Positions 1 through 11,934 of a DNA stretch of 64,000 nt are shown piece after piece. The notes under the pieces were generated by a model. The model worked only from the letters and a program-made list of their open reading frames with translations. It did not search any database and was not told the origin of the DNA. Origin of the DNA: Porphyra umbilicalis (lineage: Eukaryota > Rhodophyta > Bangiophyceae > Bangiales > Bangiaceae). The stretch is taken from the NCBI GenBank assembly GCA_002049455.2, contig KV919004.1, positions 1 to 64,000 on the forward strand, written 5' to 3'. The position numbers and the translations under genes were made by a program. Every line of letters begins with the position of its first letter. Positions within the stretch are counted from its first letter, which is position 1.

Positions 1-1056
1 AACAACTTACAGTCCGCACAACTTATGATTGGTCGATATGTTGTATCCGGCCGGATGGATGGCTGTCGTGCATCTGTTCTGCACTGTTGTTCTTGTCGGG
101 ATCGGCCAAAATTGGGGACACTGCAATATTAATACACGGGCGAGTTTTCTCTTACCCATCGCCCTCTCGTTCGAATAGCCCGCACCGACACCCAACACCA
201 CGTGGCCTGCATCTCACCCGTGCAGCTGCAGCTGCGGCTCTTCACGACCATGAAGTCCCTTCGGCCTCACCTTCGGATATCTCTGGGCTGTGTCTCCAGC
301 ATGGCTGTCTCTGAGGGGTGGAAGCAGGACACGCCGCATGGCCGCACGTGAGTCTGTCCGACAGACAAAGATTCGTCGCTAGCCAATCGGTGGTCGCGAC
401 TGCTGGAATATCCCCTGCCGAGATTGCCGACTTGCGGCCTGCAACTGCTGCGTGAATGTCAACGGATCACGGCGACCGTCAACGGCCGGCTGGGAGATCA
501 CGGAGAGCGAAGCGGCCTCCCCCCCGCGCCACTCCAAGTGACGCCACGGCGCCGGGTGGCGCTTGCAGACTCGCGTCCCGGATGATGCCTGGGACGCAGC
601 CCCCGGCCGCGGCGAGGCGACGCACGTGGCCGCACCGCTTGGCCAGTGCCCCCGAGACTTGCGCCGTCCGACCCGCTCCCCGGGGACCCCCCGCAGCAGA
701 GGCGGATACAACGCCCATCTTCCACTGCTTTGAAGCGCCCTCACCGCGGATGTGGTTGCGGGCACCTCGCCGGCGCACCTCGACAACCGCCGCCATGGCT
801 TGTCGACGCGCCGCTCGCGGGGGGCTGGGGCAGGGAGTCTGGTCTGGGCAGCGGGGCAGGGCGGTAGCGTAGGAGACGGCGCCGCACCTCCATGTGGGGC
901 ACAGGGGAGGTCATTCCCCCTCTGCAGGCCGTGCTGGAGCCCCTCGACGAGGTCCAGAGGACCGGGGTGGGCCCACCGGCAGCCCCCGAGGGGGCGCGCC
1001 TGGGGTGCCCCCAAACGCCCCTCAGACGCGGCCACCAGAGGCCTCAGAGTGCCTAC
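1..1056. other. Upstream flank, no supported gene
   Basis: I see no convincing coding region here. Open frames on both strands are short and GC-driven, and they overlap one another. The last few hundred bases are probably upstream sequence of the antenna gene that begins at 1217. Confidence 0.5.
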
Positions 1057-1063
1057 TATAAAT
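1057..1063 (+). promoter_or_regulatory. TATA box of the LHC gene
   Basis: TATAAAT lies about 155 bp before the LHC start codon. That would put transcription start near 1090 and give a 5' UTR of roughly 125 nt. The assignment rests on the match and on its position. Confidence 0.55.
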
Positions 1064-1216
1064 GCTCCACGACCGCATGCCGTCGGGCAGCCACACGGTG
1101 TCCACATCATCACTACCGCTTCCTCCAACCTGTGCCGAGACCACCACGCACTCCCGCCTTCACCGGCTCTCTCCTGTCTGTCGTTCGCACTCGTCCAACC
1201 CCCCAACGCATCTATC

Positions 1217-2398
1217 ATGGCCGCTTTCGTCTCCACCACCCCGCTGCTGACCCGCCCGGGCTTTGCGGGGGCGGCCGTGGCCCGGTCGCCGCCGAGCGTG
1301 GCGGCGACGGTCACGATGGAGACTGCCAAGTCCGAAGCCATGCCCTTCATGAAGAAGCCGGAGGGGCTCATTCCGTCGCAGGACGGCTGTACGTTGGGGT
1401 GCCAGCTCCAGGGTTATGGGGTGGGAAGGACCTTCGCGAGAATGAGCTTGGTAGGGAGGCCCGGTCATGGCGCGACGGCCGACGTTGCTGACGGAAACGA
1501 TTTTGCTACTGTCCACATGACTGTACGCCTCCTGTTCCCTTGATATCTGTGACAGATACTGGCTTTGACCCGTTCTTCATGAGCAACTGGCTCGACCAGG
1601 AGTGGGCCGCCAAGGGGGAGGTGAAGAGTACGTTGGTCTACCTGCGTCGTGGGTGCTCGGATGTGCCGCATGGCTCGCGGCGGGTGGTGATTGGGGAGGT
1701 CTTTGTACCGATCCCCACCAAGAGGGCGCGCATGACCGACACACTCACCACGTTTCCACTCTCTGCACGACGCGTCTCGTGCGTCTGGTGTGTCGAACTC
1801 CGCGCCCACTGTGCCGTACCCCTCTGTTTTTTCCAACGTCGCAGACGGGCGCGTGGCCATGCTGGCCTGCGTTGGCTGGTGGATTGCCGAGTTTGTCCAC
1901 CTGCCCGACGCGCGCTTCCAGAACCCCGTCGCCCTCGACGCGGCGCTCGACATCCCCCGCGGCTTGTGGGCGCCGATCATCATTAGCGTGTCGCTGGTGG
2001 AGATCCTCACCTTCCCGCAGATGCTCGACTCGAACCGCCGTGCGGGGGACCTCGACTTTGACCCGCTCAAGTTGGACAGCCCCAAGAACCGCCTGAGCGA
2101 GGTCAAGCACGGGCGCCTGGCCATGCTCGCCATCCGTACGTTTGGCGGTGCCTCGGCCGTGCGGGGACGCTTGACCGATTGGTCCGTCGTGGGGAGTTGA
2201 TCCCGGGCCGATTCGTGCAACCGGCCGTTTCTAACTCTCGCTTCGTGACGGCATTGCGTCGAGCACTTTTGTGGCGCCGGTGCTTGCGTCTCCTCTCCAC
2301 CTCCCGCTTCCACCCCCCCCACCTCTGCAGTGACCATGGTCATCCAGCAGTCCAACAACCACAAGCCGACGCTCAGCGCGCTGTTTGGCAAGGTCTAA
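1217..2398 (+). CDS. Light-harvesting chlorophyll-binding protein (Lhcr-like), 4 exons
   Basis: Exons at 1217-1388, 1556-1627, 1845-2135 and 2331-2398 join in frame to a 200-aa protein. Residues 1-33 are rich in Ser, Ala and Thr and look like a plastid transit peptide. The GFDP motif (60-63) is followed by the first LHC helix, EVKNGRVAMLA (79-89), with E79/N82 as chlorophyll ligands and R84 as pairing arginine. A middle helix is near 118-135. The third helix is EVKHGRLAMLA (167-177) with E167/H170/R172. Family knowledge: LHC proteins bind chlorophyll and carotenoid in the thylakoid membrane; red algal members serve photosystem I. Length fits red-lineage Lhcr. All three introns begin GTACGT and end CAG (167, 217 and 195 bp). 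Lhcr rather than another LHC subfamily is inference. Confidence 0.93.
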
Positions 2399-2740
2399 GT
2401 CCCCCGCCCGCGCTGCTCGGCCGGCGCCGCCCGCTCCGGCCGCCGCCAGGACGGGCGGCGCCGCGCCGCCGGCGCGTGCCCCCGCCGGAGCACCCGCCTC
2501 CACGCCCGCGCCGTGTCGTCTGAACTCGTTTGCCTCGTTTGCTACGCTTGGGACCGCCTTCCCGCCCCTTTTCCTCCTGCTTGTCTTCCCCTGTGTTGCC
2601 TTCCCTGTCGGTGCTTTCCGCCGTCGTACCTGGGCTGGTCAGGGGCCGGTGCAGCTGTTCCTTTCGTGTGCATCCGCTGGGAGACTGGACCAATAGTCTT
2701 TCCTTCCTTGTGTTTCTTTTGCCAATACATTAGTCGTCTC
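2399..2740. other. LHC 3' flank
   Basis: This stretch starts directly after the LHC TAA stop and probably holds its 3' UTR. It grades into a GC-rich tract. No other gene is supported. Confidence 0.4.
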
Positions 2741-3365
2741 CACGGCCAGTCTCCCGGTCGCCGCAGCTACCGCCGCCTGCCGCCGCCCGCCCGCCGTCAA
2801 GCCCACAACCGCCCGTCCCGATCAGCGTCCCCATCCCCCCCCCCGCCCCCAACGCAGCAGCAGTGGCGGTCAATACCAGCAAAACAGTCACCGACGGGTG
2901 GTGCCCCTCGAGCACCTTGCCAAACCCCGCGTCGGTCTCGTCGCTCCCGCCCAGTCGGTCGCCCGCGCCACGGGTGCCTACAACGCTTGGGGCAGGCCAG
3001 AAAGAGGGTGACCCCCGAGGGAGCAAAACAACAACGTTGGCCACCCCCGCCCCGTGCACAACCGCACGCGCCGCCGCCGACGCAAAGGTGGCGGGCGCGG
3101 GCGATATCCAGGCCCGCCGGGGGGGGAACCACGACCCCACGGTGGGTGGCCACAACGCGCGCACCGTGCGCGGTGCCAACGGCGCCCACGTTGGCGACAC
3201 GCCGCAGGTGCGAGCAGCCGCCGCCAGCGTCGGTTCCCCTCGCCCAACGGCGGCGCAGCGTCGACGGGCAGCGGTGGGGTGGGGACGGCCCCACCGTCGG
3301 CCGTGCCGTGGACCGCCGCGCCAACGGCGAGCGCCCGGCGCTGCGGGCGCGGGGACCCCCCCCCA

Positions 3366-3400
<35 letters not shown>

Positions 3401-3974
3401 TGCTGCTGGCACCGCAGCGGCGCCACCCGACGCGGCGGCCACGCGGCGCCACGGCGGCCGCGCGGGCGGCGGCGGCGGCGGGGGGAGCGGCCGCCCCACA
3501 CCGGCGAGACGCCCCCGCGGCCGCCCCGCCCCCCGCCCGCGCGCACCAGCGCGGCGGCCGAGGGGCGTCGGCGGGGCGCCGACGCGCGCGCGCGCCGCGG
3601 CGGCGGGGGGACCCCGCCCGCCCGTGCCACCCGCCGCGCCGCCGCCGCCGCCGCCGCCGTCGCCGCTGCTGCCGACGGCGGCGCCGCCGCCGTGGCGGCG
3701 GCGGGGCGCACCCCGCGCGGCGCCCCGCCGGCACGCGGATGCGCCGCGGGCGCCCGGCCGGCGGCGTCAGGGCGCACCCGCCGCGGCACCAGTGGGCGGC
3801 AAGAAAAACAAAAACCGAGCAAAAATTGCGTCTGGCGGGGTGGGGGGGGGGGGCATGCCGCGCAGTGCCGCCCGCCCCCCCCGCCATCAAACGGTCAGCG
3901 GCAGCAGGCGGCGGCCAGGGGCGGCGCCGTGCCCCCCCCCCGCCCCCCCCACCCCCCCTCCCCAACCGCGTCGG

Positions 3975-5577
3975 TCAGAGCCCCTCGCGCCCCCGCGGCG
4001 CGTGCAAGGGCACCGGGTCGACCCCCCCCCCCCCCCCACGCCGAGCCCCCCCCCGCCGCCCAGCCGAGGCGCAGGAGCATCGCGTGGCCGACGTTGCCGC
4101 CGCCGAGGCGGGCGCCCCCATTGGCCGCGTCGAGCGTCGCCGCCACCGCGGCGGCGGCGGCGCCCCCCCCTCCCCCCCCGCCCCGCGGCGGCCACCACCG
4201 CCGCCGCCGGCGGGGGCGGTGCGGGCGCCCCCCCGCCGCCCGCCGCCGCCGCCACCACCGCCGCTCGCGTCGGCCTTGCGTGCGGCGGCGGCCGCGGCGC
4301 CGCCCTTTGGCCGCGCCGCCCGCCGCCGGCCGCCGCTGCCGCCGCTGCCGCCGCCGCCCGCCGCGCCCCGCCACCCCCGCGCGTCATAGGCGCCGGCGAG
4401 GAGGTCCGCCACGTCGGCGGGCGGCAGCGCCTGCCCGCCCGCCGCCCCGACCGACGCGGTGAGCGCCGCCGGGCGGCCGCGGAGGGTTAACCCCGCCGCC
4501 ACCGCAACGGCGGCGAGCGCCGCCGCCGCGGGCGCGTCGACGGGCGGCAGCCGCACGGTGGCGGGGGGGGACGTTGCCGCCCCGCGCCGCCGGGGGGGGT
4601 AACGAGCGCCACCTCGGGGGGGGCGGGGCGGCCACCGCCGCCGCCGCCGCCGCCCGCACCGCCCGTGCCGGTGGCGGCTGCACGGGGCGTGCGCTCCCCC
4701 CCGCCCCCGACGGCGGCTTCCCCCCCTGCGGCAAACGCGACGAGCTGCGCGGCGAGCGCCGCCACCTCCCCCCGCCCCTGCACGAGGTCCACCCCCGCCG
4801 CCGCGGCGGCGACGGCCGCATCGACGGTGGCGCGCAGCTCCCGCCGGGCGGCGCGGCGGTCGGCCGACCGCCCGCCGCTGCCGCCGCCGCCGCCGCCGCC
4901 GCTGCCGGCGGCGGCGGCGCCCGCGCGGCGCCCCCCCCCACCCCGCCGCGCGGGGGTGTTGACCCCCGCGTCCGCCGCGAGGCGGGCGGCGCGGGCGACC
5001 GCGCCGCCACGGCCGACGGGCGGCCGCGGCCGCCGCCGCCGGCCCGGCGGCGGCGACGCGGGGGGCGAGGGGGGCGCGGAGCGCCCGCCCGCAAAAAAGA
5101 GGGGGGGTCCCCCGCCGACGCCCGCGGCGCCGCCCGCCCCCGCCGCCTCTGCCGCGAGGCGCGACCGCACCGCCGCGATGGAGCGGCGGAGGGTGGCGAG
5201 CGACGATGCGGACGTGGCGCCCGCCGACGACGACGAGGCGCCGCCAGACGACGACGCGCTGCGGCCGTCAGAGGAGCCGCCGCCGCCGCCGCCGCCGCCA
5301 CCGCCGCCGCCATCGTCGTCCGACGCGTCTGTCCACAGCGCCAGCGGCAAGGCGCACCCCCCGCCCGCCGCCGTCGGCGACCACGACGCCACCCGCGACG
5401 CAAAGGGCGACGCGGGCACGTCCCCGGCCACCGCCGCATAGTCGTCACGCACCGCCGCCGGCGTGGCCGCGACGCGGTCGACAAAGGCGGCCACGTCGGC
5501 CGCGTCGGCGGCGGCGGCGGTGGCGCCATCGGCGGCGCCACCGCCACTGGCAGGCGCCGACGCACGGCGGCGGCGGT

Positions 5578-5608
<31 letters not shown>

Positions 5609-5847
5609 GTGGCCGCCGCCCCGCCCCCGCCGGCCGACGCTGCCGCACGCACCGCGCGTGGTGCCGCCCCCCCCCCGCCGCCGTCCACGTCCATGGCGTC
5701 GGCGCTCGACGCGTCCGAGTCGACGACGACGAGCGGCGTCGGGCGCCACGCGGCGGCGGCGGCGGCGCCGCTGCCGCCGCCGCCGCCCCGGGGGGGGCCC
5801 CGCCGGCGGCGCCCGCCGCCCGAGCCGCCCCGCTGCTTGCCGCCCAT
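3975..5847 (-). CDS. Possible GC-rich low-complexity gene with frame changes
   Basis: No family is recognised. Reading minus from an ATG at 5847, a Gly/Arg-rich start leads to PTPLVVVDSDASSADAMDVD. The protein-like reading then moves to another frame (for example DVAAFVDRVAATPAAVRDDY, and later ATLRRSIAAVRSRLAAEA), and near 4,556 to a third frame (ALPPADVADLLAGAYDARGW). The last change sits next to G runs near 4,565, 4,593 and 4,615. Either these are sequencing or real indels in homopolymers, or introns are hidden in the GC-rich DNA. Many frames are open here on both strands because stop codons are rare, so an open frame alone is weak evidence. Confidence 0.28.
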
Positions 5848-6021
5848 GGGGTTTCGCCGGCACCACCGCGGGGGAGGGGGGAGAGGGGGGGGGGGGGGGG
5901 AGGGCGTGGCGCGCGGCACCGCCAGTGGCGCCGCCGCGCCGCGGCGCCGCTGGCGGCGGCCGCCGCAGCGGCGGCGCCGGAGCGGCCGCGAGTGGCAGGG
6001 AGCAGCACGGGGGCGGCACGC

Positions 6022-6045
6022 CACAAACAAACAAACAAACAAAAT
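6022..6045. repeat. CAAA microsatellite
   Basis: About five tandem CAAA units lie between two GC-rich blocks. Confidence 0.8.
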
Positions 6046-6997
6046 GTACAAAAGGCAGTGGGAGACGAGGGGCGTGGAGCAGGCCCCTTGGCAAAGGAGG
6101 CCACCCGCGGGGCGTCGACGCGGGCGAGCGGCGGCGGAGGCGGCGGCCGCCACTGGCGCGCGGGGGCGGCTGCTGACGCCGGTGGTGCCGTACGGGACGG
6201 CCGTGGAAGGCGTTGGACCACGTGGCACTGTGTCGGAGCGGGACCTTGCTGCACGCCTCAAGGTCGATTCCATGCATGTAGGCGCATGAGGAAAGGGTTT
6301 TCCCTGCTGTTCGAGGCTTTTTTTGACCATGAAGAGAAACAGAAATGGTCTCCGTGGCAGGGGTACTCAAGCAAAAAAAAAGTAGGCGCTGAATGGGTCT
6401 TGTAGAGCTGAGATACATCTCCGTGTTTCTCTGCCACTCCAGAATCGCGCCGTTTTCTTTGTCTCTGCTGATCCGGAACTGGCTCTGACCGACTTCTGAT
6501 GCAAGACCCGGATTGATCGGTTCCGGCACCGCATGAAAATCAGGGGTCTTCACGAGTGCATTTCCTCAAGCGTATTCACTCGTACTTTTTTTTCGGGTAT
6601 ATACCCGAACGCTGGCCTTTAGCAGCACACAAGGATGTACGCTACCCGAAAACTTCGCGCATTCAAAGGTACGCTCCAATGGAATTTAATCAGGTACTTT
6701 CTGACTTACGCGAACCCGCATGTCGACAAAGAAGATATGCGCGACTTGGACGTTCGAACTCGTGTCTGTTCACGCAAAAGCCAAGAAAAAACCCAACTTC
6801 TCTGACAGCCGATCAAGATAGGTAGCACAATTCATTCGAACTTTCGGTGTAAATGTACAGTAAAAGTTCGTTATGCCAACCGTCAACTACCTCTGGTACC
6901 CGAACAGTACAGTCTTTCTCCATTACTGTGATATCCTTTCTTGTAGGGTTGTGCATCATGCCTCTTTTTGGGCGGCGGGGTGGGCGATGCACACGCC
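6046..6997. other. Intergenic, repeat debris
   Basis: No gene is supported. Around 6,585-6,650 there is a run of T followed by CGGGTATATACCCG and further TACCCGAA words. They resemble the GGGTATC-type motifs of the 44.4-45.2 kb region. This is likely transposon debris. Confidence 0.4.
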
Positions 6998-7000
6998 TAA
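6998..7000. repeat. Target duplication TAA, left of Harbinger element
   Basis: TAA abuts the left terminal repeat, and an identical TAA abuts the right one at 17,399-17,401. A three-base TWA duplication is typical of PIF/Harbinger insertion. Confidence 0.8.
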
Positions 7001-7024
7001 GAGCACACCCAACGTCGGTTGCGA
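7001..7024 (+). repeat. Left terminal inverted repeat of Harbinger element
   Basis: It reads GAGCACACCCAAC then GTCGGTTGCGA, and matches 17,372-17,398 in reverse complement except for a 3-bp AAC indel. Confidence 0.88.
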
Positions 7025-8668
7025 ACGATCTGCGAACCGTTTAAGAGCGCAACGTGTGCGCCTATGAGTGGCCAAAAGCGTTTCGGCAGCGATATGCGCA
7101 GGCTCTGCGAACCCGCTCCGCTCGGATCCAGAGTACTTGTTTTCTTCTGTCGGCAGATCGCAGTGTATGGGAAACGGAGAAGGTGACGTTGCTGGGTTGT
7201 CGACCTGCGAACTGGAGCCTGCGAGCGGCTTTCCCGTGAGATGTCCACATTCCGACAGTCCAGTGCGACATTTCAAGCAAACAGGCCATCGATCAACCTC
7301 GCGATCACGCTGATCTGGACCCCAATCGTCAGCAAATATGCCGGTCAAGTGAGACACGCAGCGCGATAGGCTTCAAATGGCTGCAAATTCTTGCGATCGA
7401 GTAGACACGACGAGGTCAAACGCACAAATGTCGGAGACACGTTGGCAGCATCTCGCATGATCTCGCGGCGCTGTCGCATCTCGCGACTGACAGCAGTGAT
7501 TTGTAGGTCTCTCATTGGTCCGTTCAGCCGGCAGACGTACAGCATGCGTGCAATCTGGTGGCGCTTTCGCTTCAATCGACACTGGAGCATTCTGTTCTGA
7601 AGCGCCTGTGAGGCGGCCGCGTGGTGTCCGCCGGTCACCGTGACGCAGGGCGGGCTCCCACGCGGCCGCCTGCGGCGGTCGGGCGGCCCGGCCTGCAAGG
7701 CTGCCGAGACGCGGCAGGGGCCACGCACGATCGCGTCCCTTGCGGAGCCGTAGAATCGTGCGACCCCCTCTGAATTTTGTGTGAGCGATCCGCATGCTCA
7801 TTGGTCAGACGCACTCTCGCTGTGCACCTCCCCGGCCACACCCTCGATTGGCCGTCCACCGTGAACGGCCGACTGGGCGCCACATGTCGCGCAGGGAGCT
7901 CTGTGGCGTTTGAGCGAGGCCTGCGGGCCACGCGTGCCACGCTCGGCGTGGCCTGCAGGGCCCCTGAGCATGACAGGCAAGAAAGGCGGCCGCCCGATTC
8001 CCCCCGAGCGAGGGGGCGATCGAGGGCGGCCGCCTGTTTTTGGGGCGTACGGTGGGGTTGTGCCACCTGCAAGACCGTCGAGAACGGCCGCGGTGGAGCC
8101 TTGCGGGCCCCTCTGTCATCGTCTACGCAGTGGCAGGGTGGGGGCGCCGCGCATCGTCTTGAACGGTCGCTTGCGGTGGAGGCAGACTCTGTTTGTGGAC
8201 CATTTGTGGGCGGGGTGGCAGCGCCGGGGGCAACCGCACCGGGGCCGTGACCCGTTTGGCGCCGAGAGAGGAGCATTGTGCATCCGCGTGCGTGCGTGCG
8301 GCCGCCATCGTCGCCAGCGGCCGCCGTTGCAGCGCGGGAGAGGAGACGTCGAGCGCGCGTGCTTTGTAGCGGCCGCCGTTGTCGTTGGCGGCCGCGTTGC
8401 ATCACGGGAGGGAGGACGTGCGTGTCCGCGCGCTCTTTCGCGGCCGCCGTTGTCGTTGGCGGCCGCGTCGGCTCCGTGTGCGCGTGCGCGCTGCTCTTGG
8501 CGGCCGTCTTTCTCTGTGCCCGCCGCTGGTCACGACCGTTTTTGGACGAGGGTGCGGCGGAAGGCGGGCTGCCTCACCTTTTTGGCGGCCGCTCTGAGCA
8601 GAAGCGGCCGCCTTTCGCTCCCTGCCCACGAGGCGTCGGACTGTGCGAGGACCGGCCGTTGCGGCAGC
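7025..8668. other. Harbinger subterminal region with CGGCCG hairpins
   Basis: No convincing ORF. From about 7,610 there are many GGCGGCCGC-type palindromes. Two near-identical hairpins, GCGGCCGCC then GTTGTCGTT then GGCGGCCGC, start at about 8,369 and 8,440. These may bind the transposase or its partner protein, or act as promoter of the downstream ORF. That role is inference. Confidence 0.5.
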
Positions 8669-11600
8669 ATGGTTCTTCCCGCGCCGCGTCTGATCTCAAA
8701 AACGGAGCGCCGGCGCGGTCTGCGGCAGTTCTGCCGTATGTGCCGACGCACGCTGGGCGTCGGTGACGATCATCCCCTGTGCGCGCCATCCTGCCCGTGT
8801 CCGTGGGCGGCGCGCACTCGGCCCATATCAGAGGCTCCACCACGAGCATCTGGGGCCGAGGCGCCACCACTTCAAGCTGTACACCCTCCTTGCCTCGGTC
8901 CACTGCCGTCAGGACCGCCGAGCCCGCATCGTCAAGACCCGCGTCCGTCCGCGTGGCGGCCGCCGCCGACGCGGCCGCCCAGCCCATCCCGTCAAGGCCT
9001 GCGTCCCCCCGATTGGCGGCCGCCGCCGCAGCGGCCGCCGAGCCCGCTTCGTCAAGGCCTGCGTCCCCCCGATTGGCGACCGCCGCCGCAGCGGCCGCCG
9101 AGCCCGCCTCGTCAAGGCCTGCGTCCCCCGGATTGGCGGCCGCCGCCGCAGCGGCCGCCGAGCCCGCCCCGTCAAGGCCTGCGTCCCCCCGATTGGCGGC
9201 CGCCGCCGCAGCGGCCGCCGAGCCCCACTCGCGCATGCCAGCCGTCGCGAGGCTGGCAGCCACCGGCGAGCCCACGTCGAGAAAGCGCGCCCCGTGACCA
9301 AGTCCGGCCGTCATCATCGGGTCTGGGGAGCGCCCCTTGTCAAGGCGCATCTGGGTCCGCCTGGCGGCCGGCCCCGGCGCGGCCGCCAAGCCCACTTGGT
9401 CAAGGTCCACCCTCTGCAACCCGGCGGCCGTCGCCCCAGCGGCCGCCGAGTCCCCCAAGCCCGCCGCGTCAAGGACCACCTGCGCCGACGTGGCCACCTG
9501 TCGGAACATCCAGTCCGCCAAGTCTCTCGGAGCGAGCGCGGCCACCAACTCCACCGGTGGACGCGGGGGAAGTGCGAGAGCTGCAGGAGCTTGCCCGCAG
9601 AGCGCACAACGGGGACCGGACTGCGCAATGGCTGCTACGGGAGGGCAGTCCGGACTGCCTGCAGGAGAGCAATTGGTGGGAGGCGCGGCGGCACGGGCGG
9701 CAGCAGATGAGACAAGGTCACCTGCCGCCTCCTCGGCCGCGGCCGGCGGGGCCGCCGATCGAGCGGCCCCCGACGCCGCCGCCACGGCCGCAGACCGACG
9801 CGCTGACGGAGATTTCGAGGCCCCTCCAAGCTGCAGCGTCGCAGGCCGCGGATACAACCTCGTCGCGGGGGGGTCATCGGGGCTTGGGCGAGGCCGCCGA
9901 CGTGGACATGCACTCGGCGGACCAATCGGCGCCGGCGGACGCGGAGAACGCGGCGTCGGAGATGCTACCGTCGACGCCGATGCCGGGTTTGCAGTCCGCG
10001 GCCGCGGGGCGGGCAGGCGCGGAGCACTCGGAGGGCGCTGCCCTCCCGGCGGCCGCGGTGCAGGGGTTGCAGAGGTGCGCGGGGCTGAACAGGCTGTCGC
10101 TGCAGCCACCGCCGGTCTCCCGGCCTCTGACGCTACACGAGGCGATGGCGGCGACGCAGAGTCCCGCGGCGCCACGTCGCCCAGCCGATCAGGTCACGGA
10201 GCGGCCGCCTCAGCGGCCGCTCACGGGAGTGGATCTCGCAACACAGCCGGAGCCGCGGCCGCCGACGGCGGCCGCGGCAGCGGAAGCGGAGTCGGCGATG
10301 GAGGGCGTGCAAACACCGCCGGCCCAGGCGGGGACGGACATGGAGGGGGTGCAGCGGCCGCCGGTGGAGGCGGGGACGGTGGCGGGCCCCCTTCCTCCTC
10401 AGAGGCCGCTGCCACAGCCGACGCCGTCGCCGCTGGCGACAACGAGTCCCCCACCGCCAGGGGCAGAGGACGCGGCCGAGGATAGACCGAGGCAGAGCGA
10501 GTAGCTCTCTGCCAGGCCTGGTTGGCGGTGGCGCAAGACCCGGTGGTCGGTACCGACCAGAGCCGAGCAACCTTTGCCGCTGCAATCCTCAACGGGTACA
10601 AGTCCCATTGCCCGATGGGCCCTGGACGCAGGGCGCGCACGGACACCGCCATCGACCGCGAACTGCGCTATTCAGTTTTTAAGAACGCTCAACGCTTTTC
10701 ATCCTCTATGGTGGCTGTCGGGCGTCGCCAGATGACGGGCAATTTGACCGACGAGGACCTGATACGCATGGCCACCGCGCACTTTGACGCCGAGAACCTG
10801 TATGAGGCCGTGCAAGCGGACGACAACGACGGGGACGCGCCGGTCTTGGTGGTGAAGAAGGGCGGCACGAGAGGAGCCGATTGGGTCAAGTGTTAGACGG
10901 TCATGCGCAAGTTGGACAAGTTCAGCGGCGCGTCGGGGGTGGCCGCCACGGCGGCCGCCGCTCGCGGCCGCCGTCCTGCGCCAGACGGGGGCGTCGAGGA
11001 CATTTCGGACGACGACTCGAGCTCCACGGTCGGTAGGCGGCGCGGCCTATTCCAAGAGCGGCCCATCGGTACGAAGGCCGCCAAAGCGGCGGCCTCGACT
11101 GACATTGCTATCCAAAGGGAGGCCGCCACGACGGCGGCCGCCCTCAAGTCCTTATCTGAGACGGCCATCGAGCGCGCCGACATTGACTTTTGGAAGGCCA
11201 AGGACGTGCGTGAGACGGGTGAGGCGGAGCAGTGGCGCAAGAACGAGATGGAGCGGCGGCTTCTGCTCTCCAACGCCAGACTGCGCAAGGCCAAGGCCGC
11301 AGAGGCACGGGTCGCTTCCCGCTCGACAACAACTGCGCCGTCTATGTCGAGCACCTCTACGGCCGCTACCGCGACCGCTGAGGCGGCGGCGGGTGCGGCC
11401 GCAGGTAGGGCTCCAAGTGCGGCCGCATCGCCAGCATCTGCAGTTTCTCCAAGTGGTGGTGCGGCCGCGTCTCCCGGGTCTGGTGGAGCGCCCGGTACTC
11501 CTGGCGGCGTGGCTGTGAACGGCGGCGAAGCGGCCGCGTTGGCGCCGGCCGCTGACCACACAGTCGGGTCCCTGGCGTCTGGCGCGGCCGCGAGTGCGGC

Positions 11601-11934
11601 CGCATTGCCTCCGTCTTCATCTTCTCCTAGTGGCGGCGTCGACGCGTCGCCGCGTACCGGCACATCACCAGCCGCGGCCGCAAGCGCGGCCGTTGCCCGC
11701 CGCGCTGCGGCCTCGGCCGGTATCGGCTCGGTCAAGCGGAGGAAGGGGCGAGGCTGGAACTCGTTGCAGACCAAGCAGGCCCGCTTCACGGCGGCCAGGA
11801 ACACCGTATCGGGTCCAAGCCGTTCCATGACGCCGCGGCCGCATAATGCCGCCGCTTGCGAATCGGGCGACGACGAGGAGGACGCTGCCTGTGGTACCAG
11901 TGGCAGCGATTGCGCGGATGGTGACTTGGACTGA
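8669..11934 (+). pseudogene. Harbinger partner protein (Myb/SANT-like, NAM-associated), broken
   Basis: The ATG at 8669 opens a Pro/Arg-rich N-terminal region with a Cys cluster (CRMCRRTL), then a 20-residue repeat encoded by 60-bp units. That frame stops with TAG at 10,504. The trihelix/SANT-like part lies in another frame: ALCQAWLAVAQDPVVGTDQ starts near 10,500. In that frame TAG occurs at 10,483-10,485 and again at 10,894-10,896. The second TAG follows GADWVKC and precedes TVMRKLDKF, where relatives have Trp, so TGG to TAG is the simple explanation. After it the frame continues to 11,934 with the conserved RPIGTKAAK motif of NAM-associated domains and a coiled Arg/Glu-rich stretch. Family role: DNA binding and nuclear import partner of the transposase. 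At least one frame change and one nonsense codon make it inactive as read. Confidence 0.75.
8941..9226 (+). repeat. 60-bp tandem repeat, about 4.8 copies
   Basis: The unit begins GCGTCCCCCCGATTGGCGGC and contains two CGGCCG palindromes. Degenerate copies continue to about 9,475. It lies in the partner ORF and encodes a 20-residue Pro/Arg repeat. Confidence 0.93.

Noticed and set aside
2697-3011. Plus frame without ATG ending VARATGAYNAWGRP
   Set aside because: It reads somewhat like protein, but it has no start and no convincing upstream exon between the LHC stop and 2,697.
2513-4462. 649-codon plus-strand ORF
   Set aside because: Arg/Pro/Ala low-complexity reading in DNA where stop codons are rare. 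Other frames on both strands are open at the same place and at least as protein-like.
8941-9226. CRISPR-like regular spacing
   Set aside because: The 60-bp units are repeats along their whole length, without unique spacers, and lie in an ORF of a eukaryotic transposon. The same holds for the 99-bp array and the 18.1-kb minisatellite.
8574-10175. 533-codon minus-strand ORF
   Set aside because: Antisense of the partner ORF and its 60-bp repeat; no motif.
10483-10896. Reassigned or read-through TAG codons
   Set aside because: The RING gene ends with TAG and the other genes use TAA or TGA normally. Decay of a transposon gene explains both TAG codons more simply.
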